From Blastococcus sp. HT6-4 (lineage in GTDB: Bacteria; Actinomycetota; Actinomycetes; Mycobacteriales; Geodermatophilaceae), in assembly GCF_039679125.1 (NCBI RefSeq), contig NZ_CP155551.1, positions 1,426,001 through 1,490,000 of the forward strand: a DNA stretch of 64,000 nt, given 5' to 3'. A model generated the notes under the pieces. The model did not search any database. It saw nothing but the letters and a program-made list of their open reading frames with translations, and was not told the origin of the DNA. The position numbers were made by a program, and so were the translations under genes. Of the stretch, positions 7,721-16,336 are shown piece by piece. The first letter of the stretch is position 1. The number at the start of each line of letters is the position of its first letter.

Positions 7721-9274
7721 TCAGAAGGGTGGTGGGTCGTCGGCCGGGTCGGGTGGTGGTGAGGGTGGCTCGGTGAGGACCCGATAGCCGGGTGGCCGGC
7801 TGACCCGGGTGACCCCGCTCGGCGTGATCACGGTGAGTACGCCGTCGTCGTCGAGGGTGTGGGTCCAGTCGGGGGCGAAGGTCTTGAGCCGGTGGTGGCG
7901 GCGGCAGAGGCAGCACAGGTTCTGGCACGAGGTCTGGCCGCCGTGGGCGTGCGCGACGACGTGGTCCAGGTCGGCCCAGCCGGCCCGGACGGTGCAGCCG
8001 GGGTGCCGGCAGGTGCGGTCCCGCGCCCGCAGGAACCGCTGCTGGACGGGTGTGGGGCGGTAGCGGTCGACCGGGCCCGGCCGGGCCGGCAGGGGGCAGG
8101 CGCAGAGCGTGGCGGGGTGGTCGGGGCGGCCGCGGCGGGCCAGCCGCTCGAGTTCTGTGCGGCCGAGGACGGCCAGCAGCGCGCCGGCGGCGTCGGTGAT
8201 CGCGATGTCCAGGCTGCCGCCGGTCGGTGCGCGCAGCCCGCCGGGGCCGACCGCGTCGAGCTGGGCGAGCAGTTCGCGCAGGTGGGCGGCGGTGATCGGC
8301 TCCCCGTCCACCTCCCCGACCGGCGCCGGCGCGTGGGTGAAGGCGGCGGGCAGCGGCGCGCCGGCGGCGAGGAAGCTGGCCGGGGTGAGCGCGGTCAGGG
8401 GTGCGACCACGGTGAGGTGCGCGGTCACCGGTGGCCGGGTGTCGTCCCAGGGGCGGAGCATCAGGTCCGCCGCCGCTCCGGCGCGGAGCATGCCCAGCGG
8501 CCGGGTGTCGCCGGCCTCCTTGGCCGCGCGGGCGTGCCGGTCGGCGGCGTCCCGGCAGGCGCGGGCCTCGGGATGGGGCAGCAGAGCGCGGAACTCGCTC
8601 ATCCCGTCCCCGACCGGACGCACCGTCACATCCGCCCCGCGCCGCCGCTGCTCCCGCCGCCGGTCGGCCGCCGCGGCGTCGCGCGCCAGCAGCTCGGCGC
8701 GCACGGCTTCCCGTAGCTTGCGCGCGCCCAGTTCGGCGGCGCGGGGCAGGACCGCGGTCTCCATGCCGGCGATCGCGGCCGGGTCGGTGTCGCGGCCGGT
8801 GGCGGCGACCTCCGCGGCCATGGCCCGCGCCCGCGCCCAGTCCAGCCGTCCCAGGCTGAGCTCCGCGTGCGTGGCCGGCAGCCGGGTGGTGAGGATCTCG
8901 GCGTGCTCGAGCTGGGTGACCGCCGCAGTGCGGCTGCAGTTCTGGATCAGCGCCAGTTCATCGGGCAGGAACTCGCTGACCCCCGGCGGCCCGACCTGCC
9001 CGGCCTGTTCCCCACCCGGTGACCGGCCGTCCGGCGCGGGACGGGCGGCCGCCAGGTCCATGACGAGCTCGGCGCGCAGCGCGGCCAGCTTCGCCTCGGC
9101 CACCACGATCTGCCCGAGCAACTCCGCGGTCTCCGCCGCGCTGCGGCGGGCCGGCAGCCACCCGCCGAGCGGTTCCTCCCGATCGCAGAAGTCGGGATCG
9201 TCGATCTCCCACGGCGAGGGCGCCGTGTCCACCGACGTCACGGTCACCCCGACCGCGAACCCGACCACCGACAT
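7721..9274 (-). CDS. DUF222 / HNH endonuclease-signature protein (13E12 repeat family)
   Basis: A 517-residue protein with an N-terminal DUF222 region (residues ~50-330, rich in Ala, Arg, Asp) and a C-terminal HNH nuclease domain at ~420-475: CRHPGC, then DLDHVVAHAHGG, then CQNLCCLCRRHHRLK. Metal and catalytic residues (two Cys pairs, the DH pair, the terminal His) are all present. These proteins are multicopy in many actinobacterial genomes, correspond to the 13E12 repeat family of mycobacteria, and are suspected selfish or recombination elements; the cleavage target is unknown. The C-terminal tail is proline-rich. Start ATG; a longer in-frame start is not evident. Confidence 0.92.
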   Translation of the reverse strand: MSVVGFAVGVTVTSVDTAPSPWEIDDPDFCDREEPLGGWLPARRSAAETAELLGQIVVAEAKLAALRAELVMDLAAARPAPDGRSPGGEQAGQVGPPGVSEFLPDELALIQNCSRTAAVTQLEHAEILTTRLPATHAELSLGRLDWARARAMAAEVAATGRDTDPAAIAGMETAVLPRAAELGARKLREAVRAELLARDAAAADRRREQRRRGADVTVRPVGDGMSEFRALLPHPEARACRDAADRHARAAKEAGDTRPLGMLRAGAAADLMLRPWDDTRPPVTAHLTVVAPLTALTPASFLAAGAPLPAAFTHAPAPVGEVDGEPITAAHLRELLAQLDAVGPGGLRAPTGGSLDIAITDAAGALLAVLGRTELERLARRGRPDHPATLCACPLPARPGPVDRYRPTPVQQRFLRARDRTCRHPGCTVRAGWADLDHVVAHAHGGQTSCQNLCCLCRRHHRLKTFAPDWTHTLDDDGVLTVITPSGVTRVSRPPGYRVLTEPPSPPPDPADDPPPF

Positions 9275-9370
9275 ACCCGCAGGCTAAGCGGGGGGTACGA
9301 CACATTCCGGCGCCCCGATCCAGGCCGGTCGGCGACGCGGCCGGACGGGCAGGTCCTAGACTGGCCGGCA

Positions 9371-9782
9371 CGACGGACGAGTCGGCTGGGCGGTCGCGTC
9401 GGCGGGGGAGACCCCGTCGCCGAGGAACGTCCGGGCTCCACAGGGCAGGGTGGTCGTTAACGACGACCCGGGGTGACCCGCGGGACAGTGCCACAGAAAA
9501 CAGACCGCCAGCGCGTGCGCTGGTAAGGGTGAAACGGTGGTGTAAGAGACCACCAGCACGCCGGGTGACCGGCGTGGCTCGGTAAACCCCACCCGGAGCT
9601 AGGTCAAGAAGGGGCGGCGGTTCGCCGTCGTCCCGCGCAGGCGTTCGAGGGCGGCCCGCCCGAGCCTGCGGGTAGACCGCTCGAGCCTGCCGGCAACGGC
9701 AGGCCTAGATGGATGACCGCCCATCGGGACGCCGCGAGGCGCCCGTGGACAGAACCCGGCGTACAGGCCGACTCGTCCGTCG
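9371..9782 (+). ncRNA. rnpB: RNase P RNA, bacterial class A
   Basis: Catalytic RNA of ribonuclease P, which trims tRNA 5' leaders. The universally conserved blocks are present in order: GAGGAACGTCCGGGCTCCAC at ~9420, GACAGTGCCACAGAAAACAG at ~9483, GGTAAGGGTGAAACGGTGG at ~9522, GTAAACCCC at ~9582, and AGATGGATGACCGCC then ACAGAACCCGGCGTACAGGC near the 3' end. The ends are set by a perfect 16-bp P1 helix: bases 9371-9386 are the reverse complement of 9767-9782. Length (~412 nt) fits high-GC actinobacteria. No protein gene overlaps it. Confidence 0.97.
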
Positions 9783-10088
9783 TCCTCCCCATGATCAGAC
9801 CTGTCCCCGCAGGTCCCCTCGGCGTGTCACGAAAACGTCATGCGCGCGATCGGGTTGTGCGCGTTCGAGATGGACCGCTCCGGGCATGGAATGCGAAGGC
9901 CCGATGGCGGGCCTGGTGGGACGCGGACCTCCCTGGGTCCGTCCACCGTGCTGCCGGGTCCTCCCCGACCCATGTTCTTCCCCGGCGGGAACCGATTCGC
10001 CGTCCGCACCACGGGTGGCGGTACCGCACCGTGCCCGATGTCCTCCGCAGCACCGGGAGGGCATGCCCCCTCGGACGAAGGAGTCTCC
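9783..10088 (+). other. gene-free stretch between rnpB and the CHRD gene
   Basis: About 306 bp with no convincing reading frame. It should hold the rnpB termination region and the promoter and leader of the CHRD protein gene; a GGACGAAGGAG ribosome site occupies its end. A GGGAACC at ~9988 could be part of an ECF-type -35 element but I see no good matching -10. Confidence 0.5.
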
Positions 10089-10865
10089 ATGCGCAAGGCG
10101 TTCGCACTTCCGACCGTCGCCCTCGTCGCCACCGCCTTCCCGCTGCTGGCCGCGACCTCGGCTTCGGCCGCCGACCACGACGGCAGCTACCAGGCCACGC
10201 TGGGTGCGCTCAACGAGTCCGGCGTCACGGGGACCGGCATGGTGACCCTCTCCGGTGACCAGGCCACCGTGACGGTCGAGGCGTCGAACCTGCTCGCCGG
10301 CGCGCCGCACGCTCAGCACTTCCACATCGGCGCCCTGGGCCAGTGCCCGACGGCGGACGACGACGCGGACGGGGACGGCATCGTCAGCACGCCCGAGGCC
10401 GCGGAGTACTACGGCTCCATCGGCGCGTCGCTGACCACCACCGGCGACACCGGCCCGGACAGCGGCCTGGCCGTGGACCGCTTCCCGACCGCCGAGGGCG
10501 GCTCGTACACCTACGAGCGCACCTTCTCGGTGTCGGAGGACGTGCAGGAGTCCTTCGCTGCCGGCAACGCGGTGCTGGTCGTGCACGGCATCGACGCCAA
10601 CGGTGACGGTGCGTACGACCCGAGCGCCGGGATGAGCCCGCTCGACCCGTCGCTGCCGCTGGAGGCCACCGCCCCGGCCGCCTGTGGCGTCCTCGAGGCC
10701 TCGCAGATGGGCACCATGCCCGCCGGCGGTGCCGAGACCGGTGCCGGCTCGACCAGTGGCATCGAGCAGCAGACCGCGATCGGCGTCGGCGCCCTCGCCG
10801 CGGCCGGTGCGGCCGCGGCCGGTGTCACCGCCTACCGCCGCCGCCAGGCCACCGACCAGGCCTGA
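10089..10865 (+). CDS. secreted CHRD-domain protein with C-terminal membrane anchor
   Basis: A 258-residue exported protein. A Sec signal peptide (Lys/Arg start, hydrophobic core, cleavage near ATSASAAD at residues ~20-28) precedes a CHRD domain (~30-200) with the conserved GTGMVTLSGDQATVTVEASNL strand pattern and the AQHFHIG motif, then a hydrophobic segment (~230-248, AlaGly-rich) and a YRRRQ basic tail acting as stop-transfer. CHRD domains occur in chordin and in many bacterial extracellular proteins of unknown role. A Ca-binding-like DDDADGDGI stretch is visible. The ATG is chosen for the AAGGAG ribosome site 8 bp upstream and the signal peptide. Confidence 0.88.
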   Translation: MRKAFALPTVALVATAFPLLAATSASAADHDGSYQATLGALNESGVTGTGMVTLSGDQATVTVEASNLLAGAPHAQHFHIGALGQCPTADDDADGDGIVSTPEAAEYYGSIGASLTTTGDTGPDSGLAVDRFPTAEGGSYTYERTFSVSEDVQESFAAGNAVLVVHGIDANGDGAYDPSAGMSPLDPSLPLEATAPAACGVLEASQMGTMPAGGAETGAGSTSGIEQQTAIGVGALAAAGAAAAGVTAYRRRQATDQA

Positions 10866-10883
10866 TCGCACAGCCCGGTGCAC

Positions 10884-10908
10884 GCCGGGCGGGCGCTGCC
10901 CGCCCGGC
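10884..10908 (+). terminator. hairpin terminator after the CHRD gene
   Basis: A perfect 10-bp GC stem (GCCGGGCGGG with CCCGCCCGGC) and five-base loop begins 18 bp after the stop codon. Confidence 0.7.
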
Positions 10909-11095
10909 GCTGCCGCCCGGCGCTGCTCGCCCCGGCCGGATCGGCGGACCGTGCCCCGGGCGCCGATCGTCCGGTGAACGCGGCGCTGCGCGCACGGTCC
11001 ATGACGCACCGTGCGCCTCTGCGGAGGGTCCCGGAAAAGGTCGGAGTGGTTCCGCTGTCCCCGGTCCGGTCTGCCTAGCCTTCCCACGTCACCCG

Positions 11096-11276
11096 ACCGG
11101 GTGACCCGGATGGCCGCCCGCCGAACCTGCCCACGGCCACCGGACGCGTCGACAGAACGGGCAGGCGCGGGGGACCCACCGACCAGTGGCCCTCCGGGGC
11201 CTCGGGGTGAAGCCGCACGATGCGGCCGGGCAACTCTCGCCCGAACCCGACAGCTAACTCCGCAGGCGGCGAGAGG
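11096..11276 (+). promoter_or_regulatory. cyclic di-AMP riboswitch (ydaO/yuaA class)
   Basis: The leader of the LysM gene carries the ydaO consensus elements in order: GCCGAACC near 11120, GGGGGACCCA at ~11170, CGGGGTGAAGCCG at ~11204, and CCCGAACCCGACAGCTAACTC at ~11241, followed by GCAGGC. The last helix (CTCTCGCC at 11234-11241 with GGCGAGAG at 11268-11275) closes the 3' end 13 bp before the start codon, so ligand folding could affect expression of the gene. In actinobacteria this riboswitch class usually controls cell-wall hydrolase, Rpf and LysM genes, as here. The 5' boundary is approximate. Confidence 0.93.
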
Positions 11277-11288
11277 GCTCACCACTCC

Positions 11289-12215
11289 ATGCGCACTCGC
11301 AACCGCACCCTGGGCCGACACCGTCGTCCCGCCCGCAACCGCGTCATGTCGGCCGTGACCTACCCGGCCGTGGTCCTCGGGGCTGCTTCGGCCGTCACCC
11401 TGGGGACGATCGCTCCGGCGTCCGCCCACACCGGGGAGCACACCGTTCGCTCCGGCGACACCCTCAGCACGATCGCGTCCGGTCACGGGACGTCGTGGCG
11501 CAGCGTCTACGACGCCAACCGGGCCACGATCGGTGGGAACCCGAACGTCCTGCGGGTCGGGCAGGTGCTCACCATCGGCGGCTCCGGCCCGGCGCCGACC
11601 GCCGCCGCGCCCGCGCCCGCGCCGAGCGCTTCCGGCGCGTACGTCGTACGCCCGGGAGACACGCTCGGCAGGATCGCCGCCCGACACGGCATCAGCTGGC
11701 AGCAGCTGCACGCCACCAACCGTGCGGTCATCGGTGCCAACCCCAACGTGCTGCGCGTCGGACAGCGACTGGTCCTCAGCGGCGCCACGGCCGCGGCGCC
11801 TGCCCCCAGCGCGGCACCCGACCGCGCCAGCCGGTCGAACCGGCCCGCCCCGGCTCCCGCGCCGGCCCCGGCTGCGACCTCCGCGGCCTACGGCCAGTGG
11901 GACCCGCACGTCCGCCCCGCCGTCCAGGAGGTCGCCGAGCGGTTCGGCGTCGCACGTGTCCTCACCCGCCCCGGTCACAGCCCCACCGCCGGCCGCGCGG
12001 CCGACTTCATGGTCCACACCGACCGGGCCAAGGGTGACGCCATTGCCCAGTACGTGGTCGACAACGCGGCCCGGCTCCGCGTCGACTACGTGATCTGGCA
12101 CCAGAAGGTCGCCGGTCCGTGGACCGGCTGGCAGTGGAAGGCCATGGCCGACCGCGGATCCCCCACGGCCAACCACATGGACCACCCGCACGTGTCCTTC
12201 CTCCCCGCGGGGTAA
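11289..12215 (+). CDS. secreted protein with two LysM domains and a C-terminal DUF/peptidoglycan-associated domain
   Basis: A 308-residue exported protein. The basic N-terminus (MRTRNRTLGRHRR) and hydrophobic segment to ASAHTGEH form a long signal peptide. Two LysM repeats follow (HTVRSGDTLSTIAS... at ~53-97 and YVVRPGDTLGRIAA... at ~115-160), each with the N-P-N-V-LRVGQ end, which bind peptidoglycan GlcNAc. A Pro/Ala linker leads to a C-terminal ~110-residue domain (RPAVQEVAERFGVARVLTRPGHSPTAGRAADFMV) seen in actinobacterial cell-wall proteins, with several His and Asp residues that might bind metal; I do not know its activity. Expression is under the c-di-AMP riboswitch immediately upstream. 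I prefer this ATG over the in-frame one at 11220, which lies inside the riboswitch. Confidence 0.9.
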   Translation: MRTRNRTLGRHRRPARNRVMSAVTYPAVVLGAASAVTLGTIAPASAHTGEHTVRSGDTLSTIASGHGTSWRSVYDANRATIGGNPNVLRVGQVLTIGGSGPAPTAAAPAPAPSASGAYVVRPGDTLGRIAARHGISWQQLHATNRAVIGANPNVLRVGQRLVLSGATAAAPAPSAAPDRASRSNRPAPAPAPAPAATSAAYGQWDPHVRPAVQEVAERFGVARVLTRPGHSPTAGRAADFMVHTDRAKGDAIAQYVVDNAARLRVDYVIWHQKVAGPWTGWQWKAMADRGSPTANHMDHPHVSFLPAG

Positions 12216-12252
12216 CCGGCCACGGGGGCCGCTGGGCTCCAGGAGAGACGAC

Positions 12253-12289
12253 GAGCGCCCCCCTCCCGGGTTCCGGGCGGGGGGCGCTC
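12253..12289. terminator. bidirectional hairpin terminator
   Basis: GAGCGCCCCCC pairs with GGGGGGCGCTC (11 bp) and the inner CCCGG/CCGGG extends it. It lies between the convergent LysM and oxidoreductase genes. Confidence 0.8.
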
Positions 12290-12307
12290 CCCGTGCGGCC
12301 GTGCTGA

Positions 12308-13351
12308 TCAGCCGATCCCGACCACGACCCCCTCGGTCGCGCTGCGCCGGGCGGCGTCGAGCACGGCCATCGAGGCGATGGCGGCACGCGGGTCGACCGG
12401 CACCTGCCCGAGCCCGCGGACGGCGCGGGCGAATGCCGGGTAGAAGGTGTCCCAGGCGCCGTTCTCGGTGGGCACCGGCCGGCCGGCGTCCCCGCGGTGC
12501 ACGCGGCCCCAGCGCTCCGGCGGCTCGGCACCCCAGGCCGGGCCCAGCGACGCCGGGGTGTGGGCGGCGAGCAGGAGGTCCTCCTGGCCGTCCATGAGGG
12601 TGTCGTTGACGTAGCTGCCGGTCGTCCCGGTCACCCGGAACCGGGGCCCCGGTGCACCCTGGCTCCAGCTGCCCGACAGGTGCGACCGTGCGCCGTTCGC
12701 ATGGGTCACGGCCATGAAGACGTCGTCGTCCAGGCCGTTCTCCCGCAGCCGCCACTCGGCGTAGACCGAGACGGCCGGCCCGAGCAGGACCAGTGCCTGG
12801 TCGACGAGGTGGCTGCCGAAGTCGAGCAGCGTGCCACCACCGGCGGCGCCCGGCCCGCTCCCCGGGGCCAGCCGCTCGAAGCGGGACTCGAAACGGACCA
12901 GCTCTCCGAGCGCACCCTCGGCCACCAACCGGCGGACGGTGAGGAAGTCGGAGTCCCACCGCCGGTTCTGGTACGGCGACAGCGCCAGGCCCGCCCGCTC
13001 GGCGAGCTCCACCGACCGGCGGGCGGCGTCGGCGTCCAGCGCGAACGGCTTGTCGCAGACCACCGCGAGCCCCAGCTCCAGCGCCCGGTCGGTCAGCCCG
13101 CTGTGCGTGGCGGCGGGCGTGGAGATCGCCACCGCCTCCGCGCCGGCGTCCTTGAGCTCCTCCAGGGAGGCGAAGGCCGCCCGGCCGGGTGCGTCCTCGG
13201 CCACCAGCGCCCGGCGCTCGGGCGACGTCGTCACCACCCCGAGGAAGTCGATCTCCGCCGCGGCTCCCAGCAGCGGGGCGTGGAAGTACCGGCCGCCGAA
13301 GCCGTAGCCCACCAGGCCGGCGCGGACAGGAGGCATCTGGGTCGTGGTCAC
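12308..13351 (-). CDS. Gfo/Idh/MocA family NAD(P)-dependent oxidoreductase
   Basis: A 347-residue protein. Residues ~10-130 are a Rossmann fold with the GLVGYGFGG dinucleotide loop and the family CDKPFALD motif (the EKP-like catalytic Lys). Residues ~135-320 are the C-terminal alpha/beta domain with YQNRRWDSDF and LLDFGSHLVDQAL, the His of which is a typical active-site residue. Such enzymes oxidise or reduce sugars and cyclitols; the specific substrate is unknown. It starts with ATG and is a single-gene unit ending at the bidirectional terminator. Confidence 0.93.
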   Translation of the reverse strand: MTTTQMPPVRAGLVGYGFGGRYFHAPLLGAAAEIDFLGVVTTSPERRALVAEDAPGRAAFASLEELKDAGAEAVAISTPAATHSGLTDRALELGLAVVCDKPFALDADAARRSVELAERAGLALSPYQNRRWDSDFLTVRRLVAEGALGELVRFESRFERLAPGSGPGAAGGGTLLDFGSHLVDQALVLLGPAVSVYAEWRLRENGLDDDVFMAVTHANGARSHLSGSWSQGAPGPRFRVTGTTGSYVNDTLMDGQEDLLLAAHTPASLGPAWGAEPPERWGRVHRGDAGRPVPTENGAWDTFYPAFARAVRGLGQVPVDPRAAIASMAVLDAARRSATEGVVVGIG

Positions 13352-13385
13352 CGGGCGATTCTGCCTGCCGTCCCCGGGCTCCCCG

Positions 13386-14090
13386 TCAGGCGGCGACGGC
13401 GGTGACGAACGTGCAGATCCCCTCGCCGGAGTCCGCCCGGTGGCGGATCCCGATCAGCCAGAGCAGGGCGGTCTCGATCCGGTGGGCCAGCCGGCGCCGC
13501 CCCTCGTACCAGGTGCTGCCACCGGTGGTCACCTCGACGTCCCGGAACCCGGCCAGCCGGACGTGCTCGGTCAGCATCCAGTCCGGGAGGATCGAGATGT
13601 GGCCGGGCTGGTGGTAGTGCCCCGGCCCGAAGATGAACGGCGCGCCCCGCAGGAACATCTTCAGCCGGGAGTGCGGGTGGGTGATGTTCGGGGTGCTGAC
13701 GACGAGCCGGTCACCGGGCCGGAGCAGCGAGCGGATCGAGCGCAGCACCTGCCGCGGGTTCTCCACGTGCTCGAGCGTCTCGACGCACATCACCAGGTCG
13801 AACGGGCCGCGGGTCTCCTCGGTCCACTCCGGGTGGTCGAGATCGAGGCGGTGGATCCAGTCGTGCGGCGGGTCGAGATCGGTGGGCACGACGTCGAAGC
13901 CGGCGTCCCGGAGCCGGCAGGCCAGCGCACCGCAGCCGGCACCGACCTCGAGGATCCGGCCACCGTCGGGCAGCGCTCGCCTGGCCAGCTCGACGGCGTA
14001 CTCGTGCACTCCGGGAGCGGCGTGCACGCCGTGCCCCTGATACGTCCCCGTTGCTGCGGTCCGGGTGGTGGTGCCCTCGTCGGCGGTCAC
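13386..14090 (-). CDS. class I SAM-dependent methyltransferase
   Basis: A 234-residue protein with the SAM-binding ILEVGAGCGALACRL motif I at ~45-60, the acidic PTDLDPP strand-2 end, and FDLVMCVETLEHVENPRQVL of Methyltransferase type 11/12 folds. The C-terminal half carries FIFGPGHYHQPGHISIL, seen in small-molecule or lipid methyltransferases. GTG start at 14090 overlaps the upstream permease stop by GTGA, so the two are coupled. Substrate unknown. Confidence 0.88.
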   Translation of the reverse strand: MTADEGTTTRTAATGTYQGHGVHAAPGVHEYAVELARRALPDGGRILEVGAGCGALACRLRDAGFDVVPTDLDPPHDWIHRLDLDHPEWTEETRGPFDLVMCVETLEHVENPRQVLRSIRSLLRPGDRLVVSTPNITHPHSRLKMFLRGAPFIFGPGHYHQPGHISILPDWMLTEHVRLAGFRDVEVTTGGSTWYEGRRRLAHRIETALLWLIGIRHRADSGEGICTFVTAVAA

Positions 14091-15379
14091 CCTCGGGAGT
14101 CTGGCCCACCAGCGGCCGGTCCGCCCGGTCGCCGACCGCCGGACCGCCGCAGCCGGAGCGCCCGCAGCGCGACGCCCGCGGCCAGGACCAGGATCCCGGT
14201 CACCACCGCCTGCCACAGCAGCGTCGCGGCGAGCACCAGGCAGCCCACCGCGCCGAGCACCTGCAGGGCACGTGGCCAGCGCCGGTGCTCGGCCGGCTGG
14301 GTGAACGCCGCCAGGTTCGCGACGAGGTAGTAGAGGAGCACGCCGAACGAGGAGAAGCCGATGGCGTCGGCCAGGTCGACGACGAGGACGAGCCCGCAGA
14401 CGACGGCGGCGAGGGCGAGCTCGGCGTGGTGCGGCACCCGGAAGCGCGGATGGACGGCGGCCAGGACCCGGGGGAGGTCGCCCTCGCGCGCCATCGCCAG
14501 GCTGGTCCGGCCGACGCCCGCGACCAGCGCCAGGAGCGCACCGAGGGTCGCCGCCGCGGCGCCGACCCGGACCACCGGCTGCGCCCAGTCGGCGCCGGCG
14601 GCCTCCACCGCGGCCGCCAGGGGAGCGGTGGTCGCGCCCAGCGGCCCGGAGCCGAGCACGAGCAGCAGCATGACGGCCACGGCCGTGTAGACGGCGACGG
14701 CGATGCCGAGCGCGAGCGGTACGGCCCGGGGGATGGTCCGCCCGGGATCCCGGACCTCCTCCCCGAGGGTCGCGATGCGGGCGTAGCCGGCGAAGGCGAA
14801 GAAGAGCAGCCCGGCGGACTGCAGGACGCCGTACCAGCCCGCGTCCACCCCCTCGGTGAGGCGGCCGACGTCCGGCCGGCCGCCCGCGAGGCCGGCGCCC
14901 ACGGTCACGGCGAGCACGACCACGACCACGCCGACGAGCAGCTTGGTGAGCCCCGCGGTGCGCGTGATGCCGCGGTAGTTCACGGCGGTGAGGGCCAGCA
15001 CCGCGGCGACCGCGGCCGGCCGGCGCCAGTCGGGAGGCACCGCGTAGGAGGCGAAGGCCAGCGCCATCGCGGCGCAGCTGGCGGTCTTGCCGATCACGAA
15101 CGCCCAGCCGGCCAGGAAGCCCCACCAGGGACCGAGCCGTTCCCGGCCGTACACGTAGGTGCCGCCGGCAGCGGGGTACTGCGCGGCGAGCTGGGCCGAG
15201 GCGGTGGCGTTGCAGTAGGCGACCACGGCAGCCAGCGCCAGCCCGAGGAGCAGCGCCGCCCCCGCGGCCCGTGCCGCCGGCGCGAACGCGACGAACACCC
15301 CGGCACCGAGCATCGACCCCAGCCCGATCAGCACCGCGTCGGCCGTCCCCAGCCGCCGGGCGAGCACCGGACCGCTCAC
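14087..15379 (-). CDS. APC superfamily amino acid permease
   Basis: A 430-residue protein with about 12 hydrophobic segments. The first contains GLGSMLGAGVFVAFAP, the unwound G-S-x-x-G-A-G substrate-binding motif of APC transporters, and later AAQYPAAGGTYVYGRE is the conserved TM3 motif, followed by FFAFAGYARIATLGEEVRDP in TM6. Family members are amino acid/proton symporters or exchangers. The GTG at 15379 has a very good GGAAGGAG ribosome site 6-7 bp upstream. It heads a two-gene operon with the methyltransferase. Confidence 0.92.
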   Translation of the reverse strand: MSGPVLARRLGTADAVLIGLGSMLGAGVFVAFAPAARAAGAALLLGLALAAVVAYCNATASAQLAAQYPAAGGTYVYGRERLGPWWGFLAGWAFVIGKTASCAAMALAFASYAVPPDWRRPAAVAAVLALTAVNYRGITRTAGLTKLLVGVVVVVLAVTVGAGLAGGRPDVGRLTEGVDAGWYGVLQSAGLLFFAFAGYARIATLGEEVRDPGRTIPRAVPLALGIAVAVYTAVAVMLLLVLGSGPLGATTAPLAAAVEAAGADWAQPVVRVGAAAATLGALLALVAGVGRTSLAMAREGDLPRVLAAVHPRFRVPHHAELALAAVVCGLVLVVDLADAIGFSSFGVLLYYLVANLAAFTQPAEHRRWPRALQVLGAVGCLVLAATLLWQAVVTGILVLAAGVALRALRLRRSGGRRPGGPAAGGPDSRG

Positions 15380-15485
15380 GAACCGCTCCTTCCGCCGCCG
15401 GCCGCGTTCCCGCGGAGCTCCCGGGCCGGGCGCGGGTGCTGTGCGAGGCTGCGGAGGTGATCGTCCCGCGCCCCTCCGCGCCCCG

Positions 15486-16145
15486 GTGACCGGGGTCGCC
15501 GTCGCCGTGGCGGCGGTGTCCGGGCTGCTGGCGGGGTTCGCGGTGAACCGCGCCGCCGGGGCCTTCCCCTGGGGGGCGACGGACGGCCCGCGCGCCCGGT
15601 TCGCCGTCCGGCCGCCCCTCCTCGAACTGGCGACCGCGGCGCTGTTCGCCCTCGTCGCCCTCCGCCTCGGTGCCGCCTGGGAGCTGCCCGCCTTCCTGGC
15701 CGTGACGTCCGCCGGGGTGCTGCTCACCGTGATCGACCTGCGCGACCGGCTGCTGCCCAACCGGGTGATCGTCCCGGCCGTGGGCGCGACGGCCGCCCTG
15801 CTCACCCTGGCGGCGGCTGCGGAGGGAACGTGGCACCCCCTGCTCCGGGCGGGGCTGGGGGCGGCCGTGCTGTTCGCGCTCTACCTCGTGCTGGCGTTGA
15901 TCTCGCCGCGGGGTCTCGGCATGGGCGACGTGAAGCTGGCCGGGCTGCTCGGTCTCCCGCTGGGCTGGCTCGGCTGGGGCGCCGTCGCGCTCGGGGCGGT
16001 CGCCGGGTTCGTCGTCCAGGCGGTCCTGGCCCTGCTGCTGCTGGCCGGACGGCGCATCGACCGGAAGGCCGAGCTGCCGTTCGGGCCGGCGATGCTGCTC
16101 GGCGCGGCCCTCGCCGTCGGCTGGAGCGGCTCGCTCCTCGGCTGA
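15486..16145 (+). CDS. type IV prepilin peptidase (A24 family, TadV/CpaA-like)
   Basis: A 219-residue membrane protease processing class III (Flp) prepilins. The two catalytic Asp residues of GxGD proteases are visible, one in VIDLRDRLLPNRVI and one in GLGMGDVKLAGLLG. About six hydrophobic segments are present. It lacks the N-terminal Cys-rich methylation domain of full PilD, as usual for TadV. The start is uncertain: an in-frame GTG at 15441 would add 15 residues; I chose GTG 15486 because the hydrophobic segment begins just after. First gene of the Tad locus direction, ~190 bp before the pilin gene. Confidence 0.88.
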   Translation: MTGVAVAVAAVSGLLAGFAVNRAAGAFPWGATDGPRARFAVRPPLLELATAALFALVALRLGAAWELPAFLAVTSAGVLLTVIDLRDRLLPNRVIVPAVGATAALLTLAAAAEGTWHPLLRAGLGAAVLFALYLVLALISPRGLGMGDVKLAGLLGLPLGWLGWGAVALGAVAGFVVQAVLALLLLAGRRIDRKAELPFGPAMLLGAALAVGWSGSLLG

Positions 16146-16236
16146 CCCGGGCCCCTGGGCCGGTGACGGTGCGTGACCGGCGTTCGCGGATGGCCCCCCG
16201 CCGGAGGTCCGGCCTCATCGGATCGGGTGAGGCTCG

Positions 16237-16265
16237 CTCAAGTCGCGCTCTGTTCTGCACGACAA
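16237..16265 (+). promoter_or_regulatory. candidate FliA/WhiG-type promoter for the pilin gene
   Basis: CTCA at 16237-16240 is followed after 16 bases by GCACGACAA, close to the actinobacterial FliA consensus CTCA-N15-17-GCCGAA (established for Actinoplanes). It lies ~70 bp before the pilin ATG, leaving room for a leader. The -10 match is imperfect. Confidence 0.4.
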
Positions 16266-16285
16266 CTCTCCCCAACGCCACGAAG

Positions 16286-16304
16286 CCGGATCACCCCGAT
16301 CCGG
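16286..16304. repeat. inverted repeat in the pilin leader
   Basis: CCGGATC-N5-GATCCGG, a perfect 7-bp inverted repeat 33 bp before the pilin ATG. It could be an operator or an mRNA 5' hairpin. Confidence 0.5.
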
Positions 16305-16336
16305 ATCTCGACGGCTCACAACCGAGGGAGCACCGA

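Noticed and set aside
9988-10020. ECF-type promoter GGGAACC before the CHRD gene
   Set aside because: No matching -10 element was found at the expected distance.
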